From assembly GCF_000243235.1 (NCBI RefSeq), contig NZ_JH594606.1, forward strand, positions 2,980,255 to 3,044,254: DNA of 64,000 bases, given 5' to 3'. Shown here one piece after another: positions 10,159 to 17,929 of this stretch; position 1 is the stretch's first letter, and every line of letters starts with the position of its first letter. The notes under the pieces were generated by a model. That model made no database searches. It was not told the origin of the DNA and worked only from the letters and a program-made list of their open reading frames with translations. The position numbers and the translations under genes were made by a program. Source of the DNA: Gillisia limnaea DSM 15749 (GTDB taxonomy: Bacteria; Bacteroidota; Bacteroidia; Flavobacteriales; Flavobacteriaceae).

Positions 10159-11811
10159 TTGCTAACCGCTTTATCTATTAAAAATTACGCTCTCATTGAG
10201 GACATTAAGATCGACCTCCGTCAGGGATTTACTATAATTACAGGCGAAACAGGCGCCGGAAAGTCCATCATGCTTGGCGCAATGGGTTTACTGCTTGGGA
10301 AACGCGCCGATTACAGTGCGATTCGTTCTTCCAAAAATAAATGCGTTATCGAAGGGAATTTTGATATTTCCAATTACAGTCTTAAAGATTTTTTTGAATC
10401 CGAAGACCTCGATTACGAGCCTCAATCAATTATTCGCAGGGAGATACTATCCTCCGGAAAATCCCGTGCTTTCATAAACGATACTCCTGTTACACTTCCT
10501 GTTCTTGTGAAACTTGGAGATCTCCTAATAGATATTCACGGGCAGCATCAAACGCTAAGCCTGGGTGAAAATCAATATCAATTTGAAGTACTGGATACCT
10601 TATCCGGAAACGCAGATTTGCTCCGGGAATACCAGTTGCAACTAAGATCCTATAAAAAATTACAACAAAAGCTGGTTGAGTTAAAAGAAACGCAGGCACA
10701 AGCCATCAAAGAACACGATTATAATTTGTTCCTTCTTAAGGAGCTTGAAGATGCCCGGTTAAAGCCCGGAATGCTGGAAGACCTGGAAGAGCGCTTTGAG
10801 GAACTCAATAATGTTGAAATCCTTACGGAATATTTAGGAAATGCGGTAGCCCAAATTGAACAGGAGGAAATTGGGACGTTGGCAGGATTAAAGGAGGTTA
10901 GAAGTAACCTGAATAAAATTTCAGGTTTTTCCACTACGTACGCTACCTTACAAGAGCGCGTGCAAAGTGTTATTATAGAACTGGATGATATTTCACAGGA
11001 ACTCGGAAATGCACTGGAGCGGGTAGAAGCTAATCCTAAGGAACTGGAAGAGGTAAATGCCAGGCTTCAGGTGATTTATAATTTGCAGAAAAAGCATTCT
11101 GCTGAAGGAATAGATGCGCTTTTGGAAATTATGGCTCAGCTTCAGGAAAAGGTAGAGTTCACAGAAAATGCGGAAGCAGAACTTGAAAAAGTCATTAAAC
11201 AAATTGAAACCAATAAAACCCTCCTGAAAGAAATTTCGGCTAAAATACATAAGAGTAGGGAGAAGGCTATTCCGGGATTCATAAAGGAAGTTGAAACCAT
11301 TATTTATGAATTGGGAATGCCCAATGCAAGGTTAAAAATTGATCTTAAATTTCAGCAGGATTTTTTCAGTAACGGTCAGGATCAGCTTTCATGGTATTTA
11401 TCGGCTAATAAAGGCGGTGATTTTTCGGAGATCAAAAAAGTGGCTTCGGGAGGGGAACTTTCCAGGATCATGCTTGCCGTAAAAAGTATTCTGGCTTCAA
11501 GGAGCAACCTGCCAACTATAATTTTTGATGAGATAGATACAGGGGTTTCCGGGGATATCGCTCAAAAAATGGGAGATATACTTCAGAATATGGGGAATTC
11601 CATGCAAGTGATCGCGATCACGCACTTGCCGCAAATAGCGGGAAAAGGAAGTAAACACTTTAAGATATTCAAGGAAGATATTGGAGAAACCACTGTTACT
11701 AAAATAAGAGTTCTTGAAACCGGGGAGCGCATAGAAGAACTGGCGTTAATGCTTGGCGGAAACATCAAGAGTGAATCGGCGATGGCACACGCAAAGTCAT
11801 TGCTCAATTAA
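10159..11811 (+). CDS. recN: DNA repair protein RecN (TTG start)
   Basis: An SMC-like ATPase acting in double-strand break repair. The ends form the ABC head: Walker A GETGAGKS near residue 32, the signature VASGGELSRIMLA, and Walker B TIIFDEIDTGVSG near the C-terminus. The middle (about 155-365) is a coiled coil. Length is 550 residues, standard for the family. The start is the TTG at 10159, giving MLTALSIKNYALIEDI; the conserved N-terminal strand begins immediately, so a later start would remove part of the domain and no in-frame ATG precedes it closely. Confidence 0.96.
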   Translation: MLTALSIKNYALIEDIKIDLRQGFTIITGETGAGKSIMLGAMGLLLGKRADYSAIRSSKNKCVIEGNFDISNYSLKDFFESEDLDYEPQSIIRREILSSGKSRAFINDTPVTLPVLVKLGDLLIDIHGQHQTLSLGENQYQFEVLDTLSGNADLLREYQLQLRSYKKLQQKLVELKETQAQAIKEHDYNLFLLKELEDARLKPGMLEDLEERFEELNNVEILTEYLGNAVAQIEQEEIGTLAGLKEVRSNLNKISGFSTTYATLQERVQSVIIELDDISQELGNALERVEANPKELEEVNARLQVIYNLQKKHSAEGIDALLEIMAQLQEKVEFTENAEAELEKVIKQIETNKTLLKEISAKIHKSREKAIPGFIKEVETIIYELGMPNARLKIDLKFQQDFFSNGQDQLSWYLSANKGGDFSEIKKVASGGELSRIMLAVKSILASRSNLPTIIFDEIDTGVSGDIAQKMGDILQNMGNSMQVIAITHLPQIAGKGSKHFKIFKEDIGETTVTKIRVLETGERIEELALMLGGNIKSESAMAHAKSLLN

Positions 11812-11861
11812 ATTCAAGTTTGTTATATTTACAGCCTTTACAACAAAAAAAACCAAAACAC

Positions 11862-12683
11862 ATGTCATACAATCTACTAAAAGGAAAAAGAGGAATTATT
11901 TTTGGCGCTTTAGATGAAAACTCCATCGCCTGGAAAACTGCCGAACGCGTGCATGAAGAAGGAGGGAAATTTGTCCTTACCAATGCTCCCATCGCAATGA
12001 GGATGGGAAGTATTAAGGATCTTGCCAAAAAAACAAATTCTGAGATCATTCCAGCAGATGCTACCAGTGTAGAAGATTTGGAGAACCTGGTAGAAAAAGC
12101 GACCGAGATCCTTGGGGGAAAGCTGGATTTTGTATTGCATTCCATAGGAATGTCGGTAAATGTTAGAAAAGGGAATCATTATACCAATATGAATTACGAT
12201 TACACTCATAAAGGTTGGGATGTTTCTGCGGTTTCATTTCATAAGACTATGCAGGTGCTTTATAAAAAGGACGCTATGAATGAGTGGGGAAGTATTGTAG
12301 CACTTACGTACATGGCTGCACAACGGGTATTCCCGGATTATAACGATATGGCCGACAATAAAGCGTATTTGGAGTCCATTGCGCGTAGTTTTGGATATTT
12401 CTTCGGAAAAGATAAAAAAGTAAGGGTGAATACAATTTCTCAATCACCTACTCCCACCACCGCGGGCCAAGGTGTGAAAGGATTTGATGGTTTTATAGCC
12501 TATGCCGATAAGATGTCGCCGCTTGGTAATGCTACCGCTATGGATTGTGCGAATTATACCTTAACCTTGTTTTCTGACCTTACAAAACGGGTAACCCTTC
12601 AAAATTTATACAATGACGGTGGTTTTTCCAATATGGGTGTAAGTCAGGAAGTGATGGAAACCTTTATGAAAGATTCGGAGTAA
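11862..12683 (+). CDS. fabI: Enoyl-[acyl-carrier-protein] reductase (NADH)
   Basis: Catalyses the last reduction of each fatty-acid elongation cycle. The protein (273 residues from the ATG at 11862, beginning MSYNLLKGKRGIIFGALDEN) is a short-chain dehydrogenase of the FabI type. Catalytic residues have the FabI spacing: a tyrosine in TYMAAQRVF, a second tyrosine ten residues on, and the lysine seven residues after that (YNDMADNK). The frame is open up to a TTG at 11820, but that start would add a non-conserved tail. A rho-independent terminator follows at 12719. Confidence 0.95.
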   Translation: MSYNLLKGKRGIIFGALDENSIAWKTAERVHEEGGKFVLTNAPIAMRMGSIKDLAKKTNSEIIPADATSVEDLENLVEKATEILGGKLDFVLHSIGMSVNVRKGNHYTNMNYDYTHKGWDVSAVSFHKTMQVLYKKDAMNEWGSIVALTYMAAQRVFPDYNDMADNKAYLESIARSFGYFFGKDKKVRVNTISQSPTPTTAGQGVKGFDGFIAYADKMSPLGNATAMDCANYTLTLFSDLTKRVTLQNLYNDGGFSNMGVSQEVMETFMKDSE

Positions 12684-12718
12684 AAGAATTGAAATGCCAA
12701 TTCTATAGATAGAAAAGG

Positions 12719-12753
12719 AACCTGCTGGATTCAAAGGATTTAGCAGGTTTTTT
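12719..12753 (+). terminator. Rho-independent terminator after fabI
   Basis: Arms AACCTGCT (12719-12726) and AGCAGGTT (12742-12749) pair perfectly around a 15-base loop and run directly into six T residues. It lies 35 bp after the fabI stop and before the glycosyltransferase gene. Confidence 0.85.
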
Positions 12754-12798
12754 CTTATAGGTTTTAGGAGGTAACCTGGTAGGTCTTATCACTTTTTT

Positions 12799-13842
12799 AT
12801 GATTAACCAAATGGAAAAGCAATTAAACTATTCGTTTATTATCCCGGTTTACAACAGGCCGGATGAGATTAGGGAATTGTTGCAAAGCATGCAGGAACTG
12901 GAATTCCCCTCTTCCTTTGAGATCGTGATCGTAGAAGATGGCTCCACGCTTTCTTCTGAAGAGGTAGTAAAGGATTTTCAGAAAAAATTACAGGTCAGTT
13001 ATTATTTTAAGCCGAATTCCGGCCCCGGAGATTCCAGAAATTTTGGAATGGAAAAGGCTACAGGGGATTATTTTCTTATCCTGGATTCGGATGTTTTGTT
13101 ACCGCCCAACTATTTATATGAAGTAAATTCCTATCTGTCTCAAGATTTCACCGCTTGTTTTGGAGGTCCAGATGCTGCACATCCTGAATTCTCCAATTTA
13201 CAGAAGGCTATCAATTATGCGATGACTTCCTTTTTAACCACGGGTGGCATTCGGGGTAGAAAAAAAGCAGTGGGTAAATTCCAGCCACGGAGTTTTAATA
13301 TGGGTTTGTCCAAAAAAGCTTTTGAAGCATCCGGTGGTTTTGGTGAAATTCATCCCGGGGAAGATCCGGATCTCTCCCTTAGACTGGAAAAACTGGGTTT
13401 TGAAACCCGGCTTATCCCAAACGCGGTAGTTTTTCATAAGCGCAGGATAGACTGGAATAAATTCTATATTCAGGTGCGAAAATTTGGAATGGTACGCCCG
13501 GTATTAAACCTTTGGCACCCTGGATCCGGGAAGATTACCTACTGGTTTCCCAGCTATTTTATCCTTGGGTTGTCCGTAGCATTAATTTTACTCCTTTTAG
13601 GGTTTCCACTTTTCTTTTTATGTTATTTACTGTATTTTTTAATAATTGGAACAGATGCTGCAGTAAAAAATAATAGTTTTGATATTGGTTTGGCAGCAAT
13701 TGTCGCTACTTTTATTCAATTCTATGGATATGGTACCGGCTTTTTAAAGGCCATCTGGAAAATAAAATTCCTAAAACTGAAACCTCAAATCGCTTTTCCG
13801 AAGCTATTTTTTAAAGATGCAAGACAAAACAAAACAGCGTAA
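12799..13842 (+). CDS. Family 2 glycosyltransferase, membrane-anchored
   Basis: A GT-A fold glycosyltransferase with SFIIPVYNRPDEI at the N-terminus, the aspartate in IVEDGS, the DXD-type metal motif in LILDSDVLLPP (about residue 98), and a GGFGEIHPGEDPDLSLRL acceptor-loop region. After residue 245 the chain has two or three membrane helices, so the catalytic domain is held at the cytoplasmic face of the inner membrane. A second ATG four codons in (12811) is an equally plausible start. The end overlaps the YbbR gene by 26 bp. Donor and acceptor sugars cannot be deduced. Confidence 0.9.
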   Translation: MINQMEKQLNYSFIIPVYNRPDEIRELLQSMQELEFPSSFEIVIVEDGSTLSSEEVVKDFQKKLQVSYYFKPNSGPGDSRNFGMEKATGDYFLILDSDVLLPPNYLYEVNSYLSQDFTACFGGPDAAHPEFSNLQKAINYAMTSFLTTGGIRGRKKAVGKFQPRSFNMGLSKKAFEASGGFGEIHPGEDPDLSLRLEKLGFETRLIPNAVVFHKRRIDWNKFYIQVRKFGMVRPVLNLWHPGSGKITYWFPSYFILGLSVALILLLLGFPLFFLCYLLYFLIIGTDAAVKNNSFDIGLAAIVATFIQFYGYGTGFLKAIWKIKFLKLKPQIAFPKLFFKDARQNKTA

Positions 13843-14773
13843 ACCCCTAATAAAGAAAGGTCCACTTAAAACATTTTTGTTTTTTCTGGCATTTTCGGCA
13901 TTTGTGTGGATTTTTGTTCAATTTTCAAAACAATATTCGGAAGTGGTAGGATTCCCTATCACCTACGTCAATGTTCCAAAAGACAAGATCATTCTTAGTG
14001 ACTCCCCAAACAGTTTGGATCTTAGACTCCGGGATAATGGGATAAATATAGCTTTCAGAAAAATATTTCCGAAGAAACTGATGATAGATATTAGTGAAAC
14101 CACAGAGGATGGTAATAGCCTTGTCTACGATCTTGAGAAACAAAAGCAGGCTATCAGGACACAACTGAATATTGATTATGAAAATGTGAATTTTCTTCAG
14201 GAAGATTTGAAGATAAAGTTTGAGCAGCGCATGGTTAAAAATATCCCTATAATTTCCGATATTGATTTAAGCTTTTCTGTAGGTTATTCAGCCCTGGAAG
14301 GCATCAAATTGGTACCGGATTCGGTCACTATGAGTGGGCCAAAAAATATTCTGGATACCCTTAAAAATGTTCATACAAGATCTTTAAAGATCAATAATAT
14401 TAGTCAGGATGTTAAGGGGACCATAAAATTAAATACAACCAATCTTGAGAAACTTACTTTTTACAGTGAGGAAGTTCAATATTCCCTGCGAACCGATAAG
14501 TTTACTGAAGGAAAAGCAGTAATCCCCGTAGAACTCATCAATGTTCCTGAAAATATGAATGTTGTGATCTTTCCAAAAGAGGTAACAGTTTTCTACCAGG
14601 TGAGTCTCAAACAATTTGAGAAAATAAATCCTTCCGGATTCAAAGTAGTTGCCGATTTTCAAAAAGCAAGCAATAGCGACGGATATCTCCTGGCGCAAAT
14701 TGTGAATAAACCACAATTGGTGAACAATGTTCGCTTAAATGAACAGAAGATCCAATTTATAATTAGGCGATGA
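13817..14773 (+). CDS. YbbR/CdaR-like domain protein
   Basis: A 318-residue protein with a basic N-terminus, one membrane helix (about 21-40, FLFFLAFSAFVWIFVQF) and an extracytoplasmic region of beta-rich YbbR-like repeats; one begins KNIPIISDIDLSFSVGYSA and includes VTMSGPKNILDTL. In Firmicutes YbbR/CdaR controls the diadenylate cyclase, but there is no cyclase gene here, so I assign only the domain. It sits between an overlapping glycosyltransferase and coaE (4-bp overlap), so all three are likely co-translated. Confidence 0.82.
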   Translation: MQDKTKQRKPLIKKGPLKTFLFFLAFSAFVWIFVQFSKQYSEVVGFPITYVNVPKDKIILSDSPNSLDLRLRDNGINIAFRKIFPKKLMIDISETTEDGNSLVYDLEKQKQAIRTQLNIDYENVNFLQEDLKIKFEQRMVKNIPIISDIDLSFSVGYSALEGIKLVPDSVTMSGPKNILDTLKNVHTRSLKINNISQDVKGTIKLNTTNLEKLTFYSEEVQYSLRTDKFTEGKAVIPVELINVPENMNVVIFPKEVTVFYQVSLKQFEKINPSGFKVVADFQKASNSDGYLLAQIVNKPQLVNNVRLNEQKIQFIIRR

Positions 14774-15360
14774 AAGTAGCAGGACTTACCGGTGGCATGG
14801 GAAGCGGAAAAACTACCGTTGCCGGTTTTTTTCGGGAACTGGGAGTTCCGGTTTATATTGCTGATGAAGCTGGAAAGAGACTAATGGATACTTCTGCTGA
14901 AGTTAAATCTCAAATCATACAAGTCTTTGGGGATGAGGCATATTCCGAAGGTAAACCTAACAGAAAATATATTGCTGCTGAAGTTTTCAATGCAAAGGAA
15001 CAACTAGAAAAACTCAACAATATAGTTCATCCGGCTGTAGCCCGGGATTTTGAAGAATGGAAAAATAACCAAACAGCAGCTTACGTTATTTATGAAGCTG
15101 CTATACTGCTTGAAACAGGCGGGGAATCTCGTTGTGACATGGTAATCCTGGTAACTGCACCTATGGAAAACAGGATCCAAAGACTCCAAAAACGCGATCA
15201 AAGTACGGTGGAAGAAATTGAAGCACGATTGAAGCATCAATGGAGTGATGAGAAGAAACGTGCACTTGCCCATTTTGAAATAAAAAACGATGATTTATCT
15301 TCTACAAAAGAACAGGTGAGAAATATTCAAGAAATTATCTTAAAAGCTATTAAAAATTAA
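14770..15360 (+). CDS. coaE: Dephospho-CoA kinase
   Basis: Phosphorylates dephospho-CoA, the final step of coenzyme A synthesis. The P-loop is GLTGGMGSGKTT at residues 5-16. Other family marks are VYIADEAGKRLM, the NNIVHPAV motif and the lid region RLQKRDQSTVEEIEARL. Length (196) is normal. The ATG overlaps the stop of the YbbR gene in an ATGA arrangement. The other CoA genes in the window (coaBC) are 5.5 kb upstream. Confidence 0.96.
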   Translation: MKVAGLTGGMGSGKTTVAGFFRELGVPVYIADEAGKRLMDTSAEVKSQIIQVFGDEAYSEGKPNRKYIAAEVFNAKEQLEKLNNIVHPAVARDFEEWKNNQTAAYVIYEAAILLETGGESRCDMVILVTAPMENRIQRLQKRDQSTVEEIEARLKHQWSDEKKRALAHFEIKNDDLSSTKEQVRNIQEIILKAIKN

Positions 15361-15370
15361 GATTTGTTTT

Positions 15371-15411
15371 GTTAACATTTGGTTAAATACCTAAGTCTCT
15401 AAATGTTAAAA
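15371..15411 (+). promoter_or_regulatory. Candidate response-regulator binding region before the kinase/regulator pair
   Basis: GTTAA occurs at 15371, 15382 and 15405, the first two exactly 11 bp apart, a spacing typical of OmpR-family direct repeats. TTAACATTT (15372-15380) and AAATGTTAA (15401-15409) also form a 9-bp inverted repeat. The same AAATGTTAA recurs at 17861 before the adhesin gene. It may be an autoregulatory site for the OmpR-type regulator of this operon. This is inference. Confidence 0.4.
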
Positions 15412-15414
15412 TAT

Positions 15415-15422
15415 TACTTTTG
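15415..15422 (+). promoter_or_regulatory. Candidate -7 box (TACTTTTG) for the histidine kinase
   Basis: TACTTTTG matches TAnnTTTG and ends 4 bp before the kinase ATG at 15427, the only plausible start codon. If it is used, the mRNA would have almost no leader. The same arrangement precedes bamD. Confidence 0.45.
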
Positions 15423-15426
15423 AGGC

Positions 15427-16995
15427 ATGAATAAAAAGTTGTTTCTCTTACTGGTTGTGCTGATGAGCCTATCGCTAATTGGGATTATTTTTGTTCAGGG
15501 ATATTGGATAAAAAGCACTGTGGAAGATAAGGAAGAGCAGTTTTCTTATAACGCCAAACAGGTTCTTATAAATGTTTCTCAAAACATCCAGGACAATGAA
15601 CTGGAAAGTTTTTGGTTTAAATTTATAGATACAGACAGCTCCGGAGTGATTTTAAATGAAAAGGTTTTAAATGAATATTCCCTTTTGGAACAAGAAGGGG
15701 AAAATGGAAATTCCGCTGGTTTATCGGAAGGGATCCCTGAAGTTGATTATAAAATTTCTTCAGATTTTCTTGCTTTTGCCAAGGACAGTGTTGAGTTTTC
15801 AGAGCTTATAAACGGTCGTTTGTCCTCGATCCTAAACCAGGGGAATGCCCAGGGAGCGGTACTTTCTTCAGAAGAAAAACTTAGCAGGTTTATGCAAATG
15901 GAGGAGATGGAGAAAGATGTTTTACGTTCTTTTATTCTGGAATATACTTCCCGTATTCCAATTCATCAAAGACTTTTGGAGAGTACGATTGAAGAATTTT
16001 TAAAAACCGAGCTGCAAAATTATAACCTTAATACAGCGTTTGAATATGCGGTTTACAGCAATTCCCTGGCTACAAAGGTGCATTCAGATAATTTTTCCCC
16101 CGATTATCCGGCAACCTATTTGGTGCCACTGTTTATAAATAATACCGGTGCCAGTGAATATCAATTGCTGGTTAATTTTACAGGAAAAAAGAAAGTGGTA
16201 CTCTCATCGGTTACTTTGATGGCGCTGCTCTCTATAATTTTTACGCTTATTATCGTTATAGCATATTCTAGTGCGTTATCTCAATTGATCAAACAACGGC
16301 AGATTTCCCAGATCAAAACCGATTTCATCAATAATATGACCCACGAATTTAAAACACCTATTGCTACTATAAATTTAGCGCTGGACGCCATTAAGAACCC
16401 CAAAATAATTAACGACAAGGATAAAGTTACCCGGTATCTGCAAATGATTAGGGATGAGAATAAAAGAATGCATGCGCAGGTAGAAAATGTATTGCAGATA
16501 TCAAAACTAGAGAAAAACGAGCTGGATCTAAAGAAGGAACGGCTTCAGTTGCACGAACTTGTGGAGGAAGCTATGAACCATGTAGAGTTGATTGTAGAGG
16601 ACAGAAATGGTTATATTAAAACCCATTTTGGAGCTTTAAAATCTTCAATTCTGGCCAATCAAAATCATATGACCAATGTGATCGTAAATGTCCTGGACAA
16701 TGCGATTAAATATTCTGATGATTCGCCTAAAGTTGATATCTACACTGAAAATGTTCGGAATTTTATAGTGTTGAAAATTCGGGATCAGGGTATGGGGATG
16801 AATAAGACAGTACAACGAAAAATATTTGAAAAATTCTACCGGGAGCATACGGGAGATATACATAATGTAAAAGGGCACGGATTAGGTCTTGCCTATGTTA
16901 AACGCATCCTGGACGACCACCACGGAATTATTTCTGTGGAAAGCGAAAAGGGAAAAGGAAGTACTTTTATAATTAAATTACCATTAATAACTTAG
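15427..16995 (+). CDS. Sensor histidine kinase
   Basis: A 522-residue inner-membrane kinase. A first helix (about 5-27) and a second (about 258-281) enclose a roughly 230-residue periplasmic sensor region with no recognisable fold; there is no HAMP domain. The phospho-accepting histidine is His306 in NNMTHEFKTP. The ATPase domain has the N box (NVIVNVLDNAIKYS), G1 (KIRDQGMGM), the F box and G2 (GHGLGLAYVKRI). The paired response regulator starts 3 bp downstream. The signal it senses is unknown. Confidence 0.93.
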   Translation: MNKKLFLLLVVLMSLSLIGIIFVQGYWIKSTVEDKEEQFSYNAKQVLINVSQNIQDNELESFWFKFIDTDSSGVILNEKVLNEYSLLEQEGENGNSAGLSEGIPEVDYKISSDFLAFAKDSVEFSELINGRLSSILNQGNAQGAVLSSEEKLSRFMQMEEMEKDVLRSFILEYTSRIPIHQRLLESTIEEFLKTELQNYNLNTAFEYAVYSNSLATKVHSDNFSPDYPATYLVPLFINNTGASEYQLLVNFTGKKKVVLSSVTLMALLSIIFTLIIVIAYSSALSQLIKQRQISQIKTDFINNMTHEFKTPIATINLALDAIKNPKIINDKDKVTRYLQMIRDENKRMHAQVENVLQISKLEKNELDLKKERLQLHELVEEAMNHVELIVEDRNGYIKTHFGALKSSILANQNHMTNVIVNVLDNAIKYSDDSPKVDIYTENVRNFIVLKIRDQGMGMNKTVQRKIFEKFYREHTGDIHNVKGHGLGLAYVKRILDDHHGIISVESEKGKGSTFIIKLPLIT

Positions 16996-16998
16996 AAT

Positions 16999-17718
16999 AT
17001 GGAAACTGAAAACAAAAAGATTTTACTGGTTGAGGACGATCCAAATTTTGGAACTGTCTTGAAGGATTATTTGGCTATGAATGACTATGATGTTACACAC
17101 GCCAAAAATGGGATGGAAGGATTTGAGAAATTCAAAAAAGATGATTTTGATCTTTGTATCCTGGATGTGATGATGCCTTATAAAGACGGGTTTACCCTGG
17201 CTAAGGAAATTCGCGATAAGAATGAGGAAATCCCTATTATCTTTCTAACGGCAAAAGCGATGAAAGAAGATGTACTTAAGGGGTATAAAGTAGGGGCAGA
17301 TGATTACCTGAATAAACCTTTTGACAGTGAAGTGCTTTTGATGAAAATTAAAGCGATCATGCAACGTAAATCTACCGATAGCGTTTCAGACAGTAAGCAG
17401 TTTGAGTTCATCATTGGTGGATTTCACCTGAACTCAAAACTTAGGTTTTTGACTTATAAAGAGGAAGAACCTCAAAAATTATCTCCAAAAGAGAATGAAT
17501 TACTGCGGTTGCTGGCTTTGCACGAAAATGATCTTATGCCAAGGGAGCTTGCACTTACCAAAATTTGGAGGGACGACAATTATTTTACTTCCCGAAGTAT
17601 GGATGTATACATAGCCAAGTTGCGTAAATACCTTAAAAAGGATCCGGACGTGGAAATCCTGAATATTCATGGAGAAGGTTTTAGGCTTGTAGTTAGAAAT
17701 AAGGAGGTTAAACAATAA
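16999..17718 (+). CDS. OmpR-family response regulator
   Basis: Receiver domain (about 1-120) with the acidic pocket LLVEDDPNF, the phospho-acceptor Asp56 in LDVMMPYKDG, and the conserved lysine in LNKPFD. The C-terminal winged-helix DNA-binding domain (about 135-235) includes LSPKENELLRLLALHEND and SMDVYIAKLRKYL. Length is 239. It resembles the RprY type common in Bacteroidota. It is the direct partner of the kinase encoded immediately upstream. Possible target motifs are noted at 15371-15411 and 17857-17869. Confidence 0.94.
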   Translation: METENKKILLVEDDPNFGTVLKDYLAMNDYDVTHAKNGMEGFEKFKKDDFDLCILDVMMPYKDGFTLAKEIRDKNEEIPIIFLTAKAMKEDVLKGYKVGADDYLNKPFDSEVLLMKIKAIMQRKSTDSVSDSKQFEFIIGGFHLNSKLRFLTYKEEEPQKLSPKENELLRLLALHENDLMPRELALTKIWRDDNYFTSRSMDVYIAKLRKYLKKDPDVEILNIHGEGFRLVVRNKEVKQ

Positions 17719-17743
17719 GACCCATTTTAAAAGTTCAGTTTCC

Positions 17744-17853
17744 AAAAGGGGCTGTATAAAGATTATTAGAGCAGAAAGACACCCGTTTCATCAAATAAAT
17801 TTGATGGGATTGCGTTTATAAACTACTCATTTTTAATCTTTATACAGTTCTTT
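17744..17853. repeat. Nested inverted-repeat element, about 110 bp
   Basis: CTGTATAAAGATTA (17752-17765) is perfectly inverted as TAATCTTTATACAG (17834-17847). The match continues outward imperfectly (AAAAG at the left, CTTTT at the right). Inside is a second perfect inverted repeat, CATCAAAT (17789-17796) and ATTTGATG (17799-17806). It follows the response regulator. It could be a small MITE-like insertion with terminal repeats, or a large terminator. No second copy is visible in the window. Confidence 0.6.
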
Positions 17854-17856
17854 TGT

Positions 17857-17869
17857 GTTTAAATGTTAA
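17857..17869 (+). promoter_or_regulatory. Motif shared with the kinase promoter region, before the adhesin gene
   Basis: GTTTAAATGTTAA contains AAATGTTAA (17861-17869), identical to the right arm at 15401-15409. It lies 60 bp before the ATG of the T9SS-exported protein. It may link that gene to the adjacent two-component system. Support is one 9-bp match. Confidence 0.3.
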
Positions 17870-17929
17870 CAAGAATGCAACCCGGTTTCTCTTGAAACTA
17901 TACTATATTTACCGCTAAAACCCATTTTA

